Of a DNA stretch of 64,000 nucleotides, positions 11,484 through 24,568 are shown one piece after another; the stretch's first letter is position 1, and every line of letters starts with the position of its first letter. The stretch is taken from NCBI RefSeq assembly GCF_037893015.1, contig NC_133663.1, positions 142,025,128-142,089,127 of the forward strand, in the 5' to 3' direction. This DNA comes from Macrotis lagotis (taxonomy: Eukaryota > Chordata > Mammalia > Peramelemorphia > Peramelidae). The translations under genes were made by a program, and so were the position numbers. The notes below the pieces were generated by a model. It saw only the letters and a program-made list of their open reading frames with translations. It was not told the DNA's origin and searched no databases.

Positions 11484-12869
11484 TACCATCATCAGTTTCT
11501 AAGTTTCTTCTTGTTTCAACCATTTTCACCATCACATTTTATCCCCGAAATGATGTCCTTGGTGCATGAGTTTTTTAAAAGTTTGGCACTTCCTTTACTG
11601 TTCTACTCAATCACCTATATCTATGAATATTTGGTTGAGGACTAGAGGTAAAAAGAATCTCATCTATATAACTGCTTTTGCTCTACCATTATGTGCATAA
11701 TTTCCAGGAATGTCACTTCAGAATATTTCAAATCTAAAGACATAATTGGCATGCAAAATATACTTTTTCTTTCTAGAAAAAGAAAGTCACATTATTTTAG
11801 GAAATTAAATAATGCATGCTATATTTAACAATACTGTTAAATACTCTAAATATTTTATTATATGAAAAATTTCACTTTTTTCAAAAAGCAAATAATTTTT
11901 AATTATTGTACCTCAAAAATAGTTTTGAATGCTTATTCCTTCTTATTTACTCTTATTTTCTTTGGGAAGCAAAAAGAGAAGTTCATATTTTTTGAAAGAC
12001 ATTCTTTTTCTCTGAATTTGTAACAAAAAAATTTTATCATCAGATGTTCTTAGACATTTTTTTCATCAAACTTTTCTTCATGTGGTCCAGAGTTTAAAAA
12101 AAATCAAAAGTAAAGTACAATAAAAAGCAAATCCTACAGTTGTAAATATTGATCTTTTCTTCCCTCTGAACACAAATTGTGGTTGGAAATAACAAGGCAT
12201 TTCCCTCCTACATATTGTCAATATCTAAATGGGGAGAATTGTTTGAGTGAGAAAAAAGCTACTCCTTGTCAGATCTTCAATATGGCCAGCTGCCAGTACT
12301 TTCAGGATCTTGAGGTTCAGACAGTTAACAATGTACAGTTCTATTTAGTTATTTAGTTACTGTGAAAGGTATATTGTCAGTAAGGAGGAATGAAGTCCTT
12401 TATTTAACTGAAAGAAGAAAGAGCCCAGGGAATTAGGAACACAATACTCTATCATGTGATCCTGCCAAGATAACTCAGTTCATAATAGGACAGAATAATT
12501 TACATGTGCAAAGGCTAATTTGGACCTTGACCTTGATTACACCATGATCATTATTTAGAAATATATTTTATCATCTAATATTGGCTAAGGCAACAGATAT
12601 CTATCCTTCTTAAACAATTGTCAGTCATTCAAATGACAAACATCACATGCTAAGGACACAAAGAAATGTCAAAACATGATTCTTGACCAATGAGAAAAGA
12701 CAATAACCAAAAAAGTCTCTGGATGTTTATGATTTGGTTGATATAAATAAAAAGAAATATCAGAGTGAAGACTTTTCATAGGGAGAAGAAAAATAATCCT
12801 TGCAAAAAGTGAAATTTCAGGTGTGTCTTATTAAATAGAAAAGATATATAGATATAGATATACATATAC
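11480..12869. other. AT-rich interval, unassigned
   Basis: No gene or clear repeat seen between the TC microsatellite and the SINE at 12870. Confidence 0.5.
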
Positions 12870-13185
12870 ATATGTTTTTGCTTATCCTTCATTTTTGAAG
12901 AAGACTAATGACAAAATAGGGTGATATCTTTGCTTGTGAAAGAATTGGAGTGAGACATATTAGCACAAAATAATAAGTCTTGCAGAGTCATTGAAGTTCA
13001 CTGGCGGGAAAAGTCAGGACAACTAATAAAAGTCTAGCATGCAGTACATGACCTTGGCATTTTTGGTCTTTAATATCTGACTGAGACATAAACATTGCTT
13101 TAACTGCCTTCACAGCCTTTGTTTTCATCTGTCCATTCTGCCAGGGTGTGAAGCCTGTTCCTTTCAATCTAGTTTCTCCTATCTG
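12870..13185 (+). mobile_element. Marsupial CORE-type SINE
   Basis: 'tatccttcatttttgaagaagac', 'gggtgatatctttgcttgtg', 'gcagtacatgaccttggc' and 'gtttcatctgtccattctgccaggg'-like end. Same family as 1195-1503 in its 5' part. Confidence 0.7.
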
Positions 13186-13609
13186 ACAAGATGGTTTTAT
13201 TGGGTGTGGAGCTACTCTTCCTGCTACAGTTTCTGGGTGCCATGAGTGACAGTTTGGTGACTAAATGGATAAAATAGTAGAGATAAGCAGTCCTAAAAAG
13301 ATATAGAAAAACCTTCATAAAAGAGGTACTGATCCTCCCTAAATAATCTATATACTCTATCGATAAATACAAGCATACATTTATACACATACATATACCA
13401 CACATACATATATAGACATGGATAGATATAAATATGCAGACACAGATATAGATATTTCTATTTAATAATAGGAAAATAAAATTGTGCTAAAATATTTGAA
13501 AGCTATACAAGGTTTAAGTTAAAAAGAACCTTATATGTCAAATGGCAGATTTCATATTTAATCAGGATGTAATAGGGATCACTTTCCCTATCTATATTCT
13601 CAGTGCCCA

Positions 13610-15790
13610 GTTCATTGGAATTTTTAAAAGAAATTATGTTTTATAATTACATGCAAATATAGTATTTAACATTCATTCATTTGCAAGCTATTGAGTTCCA
13701 CATTTTTCTACCATCTTCCCTTTCCTCCCCCTCCCAGGGTAGCATAAATTATACATGTATAATCACTTTTAATATTTTTCCTTAATATTGATGTTGTGAA
13801 AGAAGATTTAGAACTAAGGGGGGAAATCTTGAGAACAAAGAAAAACTTTTTTAAAGTGAACATAATATGCTTTGTTCTTCATTCACAACCCAGAGTTTCT
13901 TTTGTAGCTATAGATGACATTTCACCTAACAGATGTCTACAGATATTCCTTGATCACTGAACTAATGAGAGAAATGAGTCAGTCATAGTTGAGCATCTTA
14001 AAATGTTGCTACTGATGTGTACAATATTCTCCTGGTTCTAACTTCACTAAGCATCAATTCATTCAAGTCTTTTCAGGATATACTGAAATTAGGTCTTTCA
14101 TGATAATATGCATATACCATATTTGGTTCAGTCATACTTCCCAAATGAAAGGTTTTATAAGGAGTATTCAGAAAATTTCTCAAATTCATCTATCAGTTAG
14201 CTTTAGCTTTACAATTGCTTTCTTCTTCCTTATGTCTTTTAATGAAATCTATTTTTGTTTTTGCTTTGTCTTTGATTAGAATTGCTACCCTTGCTTTTGT
14301 TTCTTTAGTTCAGTTGAAGCATATTATATTCTACTGCAGACTATTACTTTTCTCCTGTGTATCTTTCTGCTTCAAATGTGTTTCTTTTAAACAACATATT
14401 GAGAGATCCTGCATTTTAATCCACTCTGTTATCCATTTCCTTTTTATGGAAGAGTTCATCCCATTCACACTCACCATATGGATTACTAATTCTGCATTTG
14501 CCCTCCACCATTTTGCTTCTAATGACTGCATCATTCAACCTTCCTTCCCATTTACCAGTGCTCTTCCTTCAATTTTATTTTTAAAAATTAACTTTATCTT
14601 TCTGTTTACTTAGCCCTTCCCTTTTAATCAACCTCACTTTCTTCTTTCTTTCTCCTTTCCTCAGTACTTCCAAGTAGAGTTGTATACATTTTTACACCCA
14701 ATTGGGAATGAATACTAGTCCCTATTTCAACCAAATGTGTTGAGAGTAAGATTTATTCAATGTTCACACTCTCCCATTTTTCCCTTTACTATAATAGGTA
14801 CCCTGTGCCTTATCATGTGATGTTTACTATTCTTTAATGCCTTCTTCTCCTGGTGTAATCCCCTTTTGCATGTCTTAATTCTTTTATACCTGAATTGTAT
14901 CCACATCCTCTTTCAAAATATACTCCTTTTAGCTGTTCCAGATAGAAACAAAATTCTCAAAATCCCTAAGCATCATCACATCATAATCAATTTAAATTTA
15001 CATTCTTCTTTTTAGAAAAATTCCACTGACTGACCCAATGTTAATACAACTCTTGAGAACTAAAAGTTTGATCACATCACAGTAAAGTTATATTCATACT
15101 GTCTGTCTAAATATGTTTGTTTTAATTGTCCTAAGGAAAAAAATTCGCAAGAGTTAACTAACATTTCCCCCTCTTTTGTTTATCTTTTATTCCTCTCTTC
15201 AGTCTTGTATTTGTGAATCAAATTTTTTGCTTAGTTCTGATCTTTTTATAAGGTTAAGTTTGAAAGTCCTCTATTTCATTGAAAATTCATCTTTTTGCTG
15301 TGAAAGAATGAACTAAATTTTGTAGGGAAGTGGATTCTTGATGAAAATCCAAGTTCCCTTACCCTCCAGAATATCATATTCCAGGTCCTCTGTTGCCCCA
15401 GTATTCCCCAGGTTCTGACTTTTCTGGGGGTTGATATTCTCCCTACTGGCTTGCTATCTAGCTGGCTTGATGAGCCCAGACCCGAATTGCACTATGACTA
15501 AAAGTCTCCCACTGGCTTTTCCACTCTCCTATCTATGCTGTCCTATACTTCCCCTTTACCTCCAAAGAGACAGACCTTTATTGAAGATCCTGCATAATAA
15601 CTTGAATCAAGAATTTGTTTCACTCTTGTTTTGTTTTTGGTGGGATCTGTAAATTTATGGATCATGTGGAGATCTAATTTAGAGTTTTGTCAGGAAAAGC
15701 TCTGGGAGCATGCTAGCTTTTTGCTATTGTCTTGGTTACATACTAGAAGTCTTATTTGGTATTTAAAATCCTTTTTGAACTCTTCGCAGA
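13610..15790 (-). mobile_element. Internally deleted minus-strand L1
   Basis: Reading the minus strand: a 5'-UTR-like module (15790-15425), ORF1 C-terminal remnant (about 15420-15190), pyrimidine-rich inter-ORF region (15180-14540), and the ORF2 start with the endonuclease N-terminus (14534-14331: VNGMNSSIKRKWITEWIK and CCLKETHLKQKDT). The sequence then jumps near 14170 to the L1 3' end (14170-13610; 'acaatattctcctggttct'). The reverse-transcriptase body is missing. Boundaries are approximate and it may be two merged insertions. Confidence 0.65.
14331..14534 (-). pseudogene. L1 ORF2 endonuclease N-terminal remnant
   Basis: VNGMNSSIKRKWITEWIK and CCLKETHLKQKDTQ match the conserved start of the apurinic-like endonuclease domain of L1 ORF2, including the Glu of the ETHL motif. 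It is followed by a deletion to the 3' end. The long plus-strand open frame at 14215-14613 is only its antisense. Confidence 0.8.
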
Positions 15791-15799
15791 AGATTTTGT

Positions 15800-16395
15800 A
15801 TTTGAGATCAATTCATCAACCCCTTAGAGGAATCACCTAAAGGCATTTTGTCACTGCTTTCCTCTTTTGAGATGATATTATTATCTTTCCTATCATATTA
15901 ATAGCTTTCAATGGTTAGAGAATATTTTTGGTCATTTTGTTAGTTGGACTCTGTTCCTGTGATAGAGTGTGTAAACCAAAATAATTTTTTTTTTCTTGGG
16001 CCCAGAGTTTTGGTCCCTGCCTTTCCTCTCTGGTGTATTAAATTTGTTCCTTGCACTACATTACCCCATTGCTGCACCAATTTTCCAGGACTTGGGAAGT
16101 CTGTGAGCTGGGGCTGGGATTATCACTGCTGGCAGAACTGCACTGGGACCTTAACTGTACTTTGGCTAAAAGCCTCCCTCTAATTTCCCAGCTCTCCCAC
16201 TTACACTCCCATTTTATCCACATGATGGACCTTTTTTGAAATTCTTGCAAGATATCTTGCTGAAAAATTATTTCCTTTTTTTTGGGTGGGTTATGTCTCT
16301 TTAGAGTCTGTTTAGAGGATTCTTTCAAAGATGTGTTGGGAAAAGCCCTGGGAGTTTCCTAGCTTTCCTGCATCATTTTGATTCCTCTGCAGATA
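15800..16395 (-). mobile_element. L1 5' UTR plus ORF1 start, minus strand
   Basis: Antisense ORF1 N-terminal-like sequence (15840-15950) is followed by a 5'-UTR-like block (16040-16390) homologous to 15440-15780. It abuts the 5' UTR of the plus-strand L1 head-to-head near 16400. Confidence 0.55.
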
Positions 16396-16999
16396 TCCTC
16401 AGTTCAAAAATTAACAGACATCATTTAGAGACTTCTGAAAAAGAATAAAGAAAGCTATAGGAAGCTAGGACCTCTTGGAGCTTTTTTCTAAAACAACTTC
16501 AAATGAAGCCTCTTAAAAAACCCTAAAGAGACAGAACCCACAGAAAAGAGTGAAGCAAGGTGTCAATTAAAGATATCATGGAGAAACTTCAAGAAAGTTC
16601 TTCCTAGCAAAAGTAGTAGAATATAAGCTAGCATAGTCAGGGAAATGAGAAGTTAGTATTAGGTTCTTATTTACAGAACAGCTCATGTCCTGACTCAGCA
16701 GGCCAGGAATGCAACAGACCAGGAAAGAGCATCCCATTCCAACTTGGAAAGCAAAGTTAGAGATACAGAATGTTGGTACCATAGATAAGACTTATGTAAG
16801 GAATAAAGTGTGAGCACCCAAAAAATCAGAGCAAATAGTCAAGGTTCAGAACCTTGGTCCCATGTAAAAGCTTGGGATTATGCCCCCTTTGGCATAGGAG
16901 CAAAGGTCAACTATCAAAGTGAGCAAAAAATTCAATAGGTACAAAGCATAGGAATCTACTGTACTGATAGGGAGAATAAAAAACCCCATCAAAAATGCT

Positions 17000-18023
17000 T
17001 AGAAGTGAAGCCTCAAAGGGGTTAATGAAATGATCTCAAATCCAAAAAGATCTCTTGGAAGAACTCAGAAAGGATTTTAAAAATAAAAGAGGAGAGAAAG
17101 AAGAAAATTGGGAAATGGTAGGAGATTCAAGCAAGAGAATTATGACAAATTTATTAAAGACAAGTTTGAAAAGTAAATTTGGCTAAATGGAAAAAAGAAA
17201 TAAGCTCGTTTAAAAGTAAAATTGGACAACTGAAAAAGGAAAATACTTTCATCAAAAATAAAATTGATCAACTTAAAAGGAAAGAAACTTATCTAATAAC
17301 AAAATTAATCAACTGAAAAAGGGAAATAGTTCATCTAAAAGCAAAATTAGAAAATTCCAAAAGGAGACATAAAAACTACAAAAGAAAATAAAATCCTACA
17401 AATACAGATTAGATAAATGGAAAATAAGGATTTTATGAGACTCAAATATTCAAATAAAAGACTGAAATAAAGAAGAAATTGTAAAGTACTTCTTAAAAAT
17501 AACCTATAAAATAGATTCAGAAGAGAAAATTTATGAATTATTAGTCTACTTGAAACCACAGGCAAAATAATGGCCTGGGCAATATCTTTTAGGAAATTAT
17601 CCTGAAATATTGTGCTATCATCTTAAAATAAAAAGATAAAATATTACTTGAAAGAATCCAACAATGAACCCAGAAAGAGATCTCAAGGTGAAAACTCCAA
17701 GCAATACTTATAGCCAAATTTCAGAATCCTCATCAAAAAGGAGAAAATACTTTAGTCAGGCAAACAAAAGCAATTTAAATACTAGGAAACTCATATTAGG
17801 CAGGTCATATCAGCTTCAACATCAAAGGATCAGAGTATCTGGAATATAATATTCCAAGCAAGGAACTTGATTTACAGCCAAGGATCAACTTCTCTTCAAA
17901 ATTCAACATACACTTTCAGGAGAAAAGATGAATTTCAATGAAATGGACAAATTTCAAACCTACCTGATGCAAAGTTCAGATGGAAAATTTGACTGTTGAA
18001 TACAAGATTCAAGGGAAGTGTAA
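17000..18023 (+). pseudogene. L1 ORF1 remnant of the full-length L1
   Basis: A Lys/Glu-rich coiled-coil stretch (about 17040-17380) repeats a 'caactgaaaaaggaaaat'-type unit. A decayed RRM region follows, then a C-terminal segment around 17800-18000 ('gcttcaacatcaaaggatca', 'aattcaacatacactttcagg'), with a terminal TAA at 18021. Multiple frameshifts. Confidence 0.7.
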
Positions 18024-18742
18024 AAAAAGGTAAATGGAAAGAAAAAATAATTAAGTCATTAAGACCAATATGTTGAGACTTTCAGGGGAAAGTCAAGAAA
18101 GCAGTATGAAGCTAACATGCTCCTGGAGTATTTTCATACCAAAGATAAATGAATCCTCTACATTGACATTCAAACTTCAGATCCCAACAAGAAAAAGAGA
18201 AGATTCAAAGAAGTTTTCAACTGGAGATGTTGTGGAGGAACTTCAATGAAGGTGTGTCTCTTGGTGGAAAAGTGGAAGTAAAGTCCTGGAGCCAGGAAAG
18301 CAGGAAAGTCAGCAGAGAGCTGACTACCTCCAGAGCACACTATAATCCAAGTAGAGGTCCCAGCAGATAGACAGAAAACTAGCAAGGAGTCCACCAGTTC
18401 CATTACAAAGTCTGAAACCTGAGAACACCTAGATGAAAGGAAGGACTGGGTCAAGAACAAAACTACTCTTTAGTTAGAACCTGGACATAAAAGAGGGGGG
18501 ATAAAACAAAAAACAGAAACAGACATCTGCAAAGGTGAGGTCTGGACTGCATAGGTAACATCTTAGCCAACATCAGGGATCAGACCCCAGTCCCAGCAAA
18601 AAAACAAAAGCAAAACAAAGGAAAAAACCTTGAATCTATACTCTGTATCCCAGGAGCAGAGCTAAAAATAAAAGATTAAAAAAAAGCTAAAAGAGTACTC
18701 ACTATAGAACAATACTTTACAGACAATGATGTCAGTAATGCC

Positions 18743-19640
18743 ATGTCTAAAGAGAAAAGCAGTGAAAAATCACTCACAGGGGAAGTATCAAAACTATCTA
18801 TAAATTGGACACAAATATAAAAGCTATCAAAGACCTTAAAAATAATGTAAAAACCAAAGAAGGGAGGAAGAAGAAAAATGGAAAAATGAAATGAAAATCA
18901 CGAAGGAAAATAATGAAAAAATGATGAAAGAAATCAACTCCATTAAAAGTAAAAGTAATCAGCTGGAAAAAGAAGCCTAAAAGTTTATTGAAGAAAATGC
19001 AGCTCTAAAAATTAGAATTGAACAAATAGAAACCAATGAATCTACAAGACTATGAGATTTTATGAAACAAATTAAAAAGGCCAAAAAATGGGAGAAAATG
19101 TAAAGTACCTTTTAGGGAAAATGAATGAGCTGGAAAAAAAGATCCAGGAGAGACAATCTATGAATTATTGGACTACTTAGAAAGCCTAGATTAAGAAAAG
19201 AACTTGGAAAACATCATGCAAGAAATTGTAAGGGAAAACTGTCCAAATCCACTAGAACAAGATAACAATATAGCCATTGAAAGACTAAAGAGAATACATT
19301 GAAAGAACCCTCAGAAAGAGACCCTAGGATAAAAACTACAAGGACTGTGAAGCAGCAAAAAGAAAACAATTCAAATATAAAGGAGACAGAGTCAGACTAA
19401 TACAGTATCTATCAACCTCAAGACTGAAGGATAGGGAGACCTGGAATAGAATAATTAGGAGAGCAAACAATCTGGGATTGTAAAATCCAGAATGTACTAT
19501 CCTGTAAAATTCAACAATTACAGTCATGGGAAAAAGACGGATACTCAACTAAATAGAAGACGTCCAGAATTTCCTGATACAAAGACCAGTACTGAACAGA
19601 GAATTCAAGCGCCAAAAACACAATCAAGAGTTGCATTAAA
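18743..19640 (+). pseudogene. L1-type ORF1 remnant of the nested element
   Basis: Starts MSKEKSSEKSLTGEVSK. A coiled-coil region follows ('atcagctggaaaaagaagcc' and neighbours), then an RRM remnant (about 19140-19290) and a C-terminal domain around 19380-19640 with MYYPVKFNN matching the YPAKL-type motif. At least several stops. Confidence 0.7.
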
Positions 19641-20000
19641 AAAACTAAATGAAAAGGGGAAGAACAAAACAAAACAAAACAAAATAAATGTTGGTCAAGT
19701 CTATCAAAGTGTATACAATCCTAAAAGGGAAGCTATAACACTTATAATTCTTTATAACTTTACTTCTATTAGGATAATTAAAGGAAGAATATAAGTGCAG
19801 AGAATGAACCTATGGACATGGGTATTATTGGGTCTTATATATTAACTGAAAAGGTGAAGATTACATCACTATGTGTGAGACAAAAGAGACCTGAAGAAAA
19901 GCAGAAGTGCTAAATTTAAAGTTGTGTCTTATTACCCTTTGACTCACTTTAATCAAATGGTGCTTACCAACTTGTCTAATGAGGGTGTCACCAACTGAAA

Positions 20001-20210
20001 GGACCTGAGTCAGTGTTTATAACTTCCAAATACTTGTAAATTCCTCACCTTAGACTCCTGAACCTCTTAGTATTTAGAAACCTTTAAGTATCAAAAACTT
20101 CTAGGACCTGAGTCAGTGTCTCTGTAATTTATAATCATCTGTAAGGTTCTCAGGTGAAACATTCAGAGTGTCCTAGTATTTAGAGATATTTAAGATTCTT
20201 ACAGTTAGAC
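20001..20210 (+). repeat. Two ~103-bp imperfect tandem repeats
   Basis: 'ggacctgagtcagtgt' begins at 20001 and again at 20104. Both units end with 'agtatttagaaacctttaag' or 'agtatttagagatatttaag'. They lie in the spacer of the nested HAL1-like element. Confidence 0.75.
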
Positions 20211-21034
20211 AAATTGCTTTTGGGAGGGGGGTGGGGGGAAGGAAGTAAGATTGGGGAAAAATTGTAAAACTCAAAATAAATAACATCTTTAATAAAGCAA
20301 AAAAAGATTCTTGCAATTAATTTGAGTAGGGTTTGACTTAACCAGTGCTTCACTTAAGAAAGGCTTACGTATCCTGGGTTGGAAGGTGGGGGGTGTTAAA
20401 ATTTGACAGAAAATACGATTGGAGCGAGGGGCACAAGTACTTCAAGAAATGACATAGCTTTGTATGATACTTTGGTTCATGAGGAGAATTTTGTGTACTT
20501 GAAAGATACATGAAAAGGGGATAAGGTAAAAAAAAGATTATAATTTTTATTTGATGATGCTGCTTATCAAGAAATCAAATAAACAATCTTTGATGATATC
20601 TTGATAACAATATGACCTTATAAAGCAATCAAATAATAAAACTGTGATTGATGATACTTGATTTACAATATTAAAGTGATAAATAACACCGAAGGAACAG
20701 GCACAAAGATTTATAATTTTAGAGGGAAAGAAGGAAGAATGTGAAAGTTGAGTTAATTCTATTCAATAGATGTAGCCCAAGTGAGTGAATAAGATACATT
20801 CACACTTGGGTTTAAAAATCTAACAATCTATAGGGAAGGGGTGGACTGTGAAAGGGGAAGATAAGGGAAAAAGTGATTGATAAAAGGGAAGGGATGTGAT
20901 AATTGAAAATAAACTGAAAGCTACATTTTTAAAAAGAAAAGTCAAAGGGGAAAGTTAGTAAAATTTTGGTGAGGAGGAATAAGAGAAATGGAAAGAGAAA
21001 AATATAAATGCATAATGATAGCATGGAGGAAAGT

Positions 21035-21690
21035 AGAGAATTAGTAATCTTAACTGTAAATGTGAATGAGATGAACTTTCCCATAAAATGGAAGCAGATG
21101 ACAGAATGAATTAAAAACCAGAATCCTATAATATGTTGTTTACCGGAAACACATTTGAAGCAGAAAGATACACACAGGGTAAAGGCAAAAGGTTGGAGCA
21201 AAATATATTATTCCTCAGCTGAAGTAAAAAAAAAATGGGGTAATAATCTTAATCTTAGACAAAGTAAAAGCAAAAATTAATCTCATTAAAAGAGATAAGG
21301 AAGGAAACTACATCTTCCTAAAAGGCACCATTGGTATATCATTGCTAAATATCTATTCATCTAGTGGTATAGCATCCAAATTTCTAGAGGAAACACTGAG
21401 TGAATTACAAGGAGACATAGAGAGTAAAATCTTAATAATGGGAGGCCTCAACCCACCCCTATCAGAACTAGATAAAACTAACAATAAAATAAAGAAGGAA
21501 CTTAAGAAGGTGAATGAAATCTTAGAAAATATATTTATGATAGACCTCTGGGGAAAATTTAATGGGCATAGGAAAGAATATACCTTTTTCTCAGCAGTAC
21601 ATGGCACTGTCACCAAAATGGACCTTATACTAGGGCACAAAACCTTTATAATCAAATGAAGCAAGACACAAATGATAAAAACACACTTCT
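21035..21690 (+). pseudogene. L1 ORF2 endonuclease remnant
   Basis: The ORF2 start is recognisable ('VNEMNFPIKWKQ', 'LPETHLKQKDT'). The open segment 21342-21659 carries ESKILIMGGLNPPLSELDK, EYTFFSAVHGTVTKMDLIL and matches the second half of L1 endonuclease (…GDFN…, YTFFS…). The catalytic GDFN is read as GGLN, so it is dead. Confidence 0.82.
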
Positions 21691-21890
21691 CAGACAATGA
21701 AGCAAAAAAATTACATGTAATAAAGGGTTAGGGAAAGTCAAACCAATAATTAATTGGAAATTAAATAACTTTACCTTAAATAATGGGTAGATCAAACAAC
21801 AAATAGTAGAAATAATCAATAATTATATCCAAGAAAATGATAATAATAGGCCATATCCAAATTTATGGGATACAGCCAAGGCAGTTTTTT

Positions 21891-24453
21891 GATTTATTTA
21901 TTTTATATTATTATAATAATCTTGTTGTGAGAGTAAACATAAACCCCCCTCCCCTCAGAAAGTTGAGTAACCTCAAGAATAGTGAGAGAGAAAAAATTAT
22001 ACTTCAGTCTGAGTTCAGATTCTAATCACTATGTCTCTGGAATGAGTTGCCATCTTTATCATAAGTTCACCAGAGAAGCTGCTTCAAAATTTTTCTCATG
22101 TTTGCTATTAATAGCTGTATTTTCCTCCACTCTATTCCTCCCCACTCTCATTTATTCCATTTTCTCTCTCTCCTTTCATCCTGTCTCTATTCATTTATGT
22201 GTTGTATTTGAGTATTCTTTCCAACGATCTTGCCTCTCTTCTATCACCTATTCTCCTTCCCTCCCCCATATTATCCCTCATCCTATCCCCTTCCTCTCAT
22301 TTTTATCTAAGGTAAGATAGATTTCTATATCCTATTAAATGTGTGTTATTTCCTCTTTGAGCCATTTCTGATGAGAATGAGGGCCCACTCAATCTCCCTA
22401 GCTTTCCCCCATTCCACTCTATTATAAAAAAGCCATTTCTTGATTCTTATTTGAAATATCTTAACCCCTTCTTCCTCTCCTTTCTCTTCCTCCCAGTGCT
22501 TTCCTTTTTCACCCATTGACCCCATTTTATTTTACTCTGTTATACAATTATATTCAGCTCCTTCCTGTGCCTTTTCTATATATGCTCCTTCTAACTGCTG
22601 TTATAAATGAGAAAGTTCATATAAGTATCAATATCTTCTTACCATGCAGGAATCCAAACAGACCAACATTATTCAGTCCTTCCCCGCTATGGTCCTTGGA
22701 GCTCAAACTTTTTGTTCAGCTCTGTTTTTTTCAATAGGAAGGTTTAAAAGTCCCTTGTTTCATTCAAACTCCATTTTTACCCTGAAATAAGACATTCAGC
22801 TTTTCTGGGTAGTTAATTCTTGGTTGCAAACCAAGAACTTTCACCTTCCAGAGTATCATATTCCATGCCTGATAAACCTTTAATGTAGACACTGCCAGAT
22901 CCTGTGTAATCCTGACTATAAAGCCATGGTTGTTGATTTGTTTGTTTCTGGCTCCTATTAGTATTTCTCTGTGACCTGGGAGTTTTGGAATTTGGCTATA
23001 ATATTCTGAAAGTTTTTCTTTTGAGATTTCTTTCAGGATATGATGAGTGAATTCCTTCAACTTCAATTTTACCCTCTGCTTCTAGTATCTCAGGGCAATT
23101 TTACAGTATTATTTCTAGAAAAATGAAGTCTAGGCTCTTTTCCTGCTTGTGACATTCAAGTATTCTCAAAACTTTTAAATTATCTATCCTGGATATGATT
23201 TCAAGGTCAGTTGTCTTTCCAGTGAGATATTTCATATTTTCTTCTAGTTTTTTTGGTAATTTTATTTCTTCCTGATTTTTCACAAAGTCATCAGCTTCCT
23301 TTAGTTCCATTCTGCATTTGAAGGAGCTATTTTCTTCAGAGAGCTTTTTTATCTCCTTTTCCAACTGACAAGTTTTGCTTTTTAAGGCATTCTTCTAATT
23401 TGCCTTTTTGTGTTGCCTTTTCCATTTGGCTTAATCTGGTTTTTAACATATTTTCTTCAGTATTTTTTGATATTTCTTTCATGAAGCTGTTGACTTACTT
23501 TTCATGATTTATCTTCATTGCTCTAATTTCTCCTCCCAATTTTTCTTCTACCTCCCTTAATTGATTTTCAAAGTGTTTTTTTTTTTTGAGCTCATCCATA
23601 GCCTGAGCCTATTTTCTATGTCTCTTGGAAGTTTTGCATACAAAACCTTCAACTTTGTCATCTTCTGAGTTTATATTTTGGTCTTCCATAGTTCCAAAAC
23701 AATTTTCTGTGGTTACATTGTTCTTTTTTTCTGTTGGTTACTCATTTCCTCAGTCTATGACTGATTTACTGTACTTCCAAGGCATAGCAGGATTTTACTG
23801 AAAATCCACAGGGACCTTAGTCTTATGACAGGTTCTGACTGCTCTTGTGCCTGTGTTCTGGGATGTGGATGACCACAGGCCCTCCCCTCTGCCCTGGAGC
23901 TGTGAGGATGATTTCTTCTTGGCTGTAGTAGTGTGGGAGCCCAAACTGCAAGCAGGATTTGGGTGTGGGCAAACAGCTGAGTCCTACCACAGGAAGAGGA
24001 GAGAGACCTCTATAGTCTTCCCCAACACCCTTACTATCTAGGTTTAGAGTTCTGGAAGTGCTAAGTGGTTCTGCTGATTCCCCTTGCAGGTTCTCATTGC
24101 AGCACTGCTTTGAGGCTGACACTCCATTCTGGTATGGCAGAGCTGTCTCGCCATCTCTTCTAGCTGTCCCTGGTGATCCCTGGGCCAAGAGTCTGGAAAC
24201 TGCCACTTTGCCACTGATCCTGACTCCTACCTGGTTGTGCTGGTGCTTTGACTGCAGCTAGGCTGAGCTGTGCCCACAGAACTTTGCAACCCCTGGTCCT
24301 AGTGAAACAAACCTTTCATATGGAACTTCTAAATTGTCTTAGACTGGGGAATTGTGTCACTCAGTCTTTGTGTAGGTTCTGTCCCTCTAAATTTTGGTTA
24401 GAGTCATAATTTGATGGTCTTTGGAGCTTTTTGGGTTAGGAGGTTCCTACCCC
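21891..24453 (-). mobile_element. HAL1-like element nested in L1 ORF2, minus strand
   Basis: A 2.56-kb minus-strand insertion into ORF2 of the plus-strand L1. TSD: cagccaaggcagtttttt (21873-21890) and cagccaaggcaatttt (24454-24469); the L1 frame resumes across it. On the minus strand: 5' UTR (24453-23746; GC-rich 23830-24300, with 'gtctctaaccaaaatt'-like start region), ORF1 (23745-22687), pyrimidine-rich spacer (22680-22060) and an L1-type 3' end (about 22040-21950). No ORF2. Confidence 0.8.
22687..23745 (-). pseudogene. ORF1 remnant of the nested minus-strand element
   Basis: ATG at 23745-23743 (MSNQQK). The coiled coil includes MEKEIKKLSEENSSFKCRMEL (open 23364-23101). The RNA-binding C-terminal domain reads RITQDLAVSTLKVYQAWNMI and LQPRINYPEKLNVLFQGK (23066-22764). 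The stop TAG is at 22687-22689. Separate frames show several frameshifts. Confidence 0.83.
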
Positions 24454-24505
24454 CAGCCAAGGCAATTTTGAAGGGATAATTTATATCTCTAAATGTCTAT
24501 ATGAA

Positions 24506-24510
<5 letters not shown>

Positions 24511-24568
<58 letters not shown>

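Larger units (their letters stand above)
18150..20300 (+). mobile_element. HAL1-like element nested in L1, plus strand
   Basis: It repeats the order 5' UTR (from about 18150; homologous to 16500-16800), ORF1 (about 18743-19640), spacer (19650-20210) and L1-type 3' end ('aggaagtaagattgggg', 'ctcaaaataaataac', A-rich tail at 20284-20306). No ORF2 lies between. After it the host L1 inter-ORF region resumes. The same 3' end terminates the 5'-inverted L1 at 48700-48770. I could not define the TSD. Confidence 0.65.

Noticed and set aside
14215..14613. 132-codon plus-strand frame with membrane-like hydrophobicity
   Set aside because: It is antisense to the L1 ORF2 endonuclease start (14534-14331); the hydrophobicity comes from complementing A-rich coding DNA.
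23823..24206. 127-codon minus-strand frame in GC-rich DNA as a host exon
   Set aside because: Lies in the 5' UTR of the nested HAL1-like element (TSD-bounded), upstream of its ORF1; no recognisable protein.
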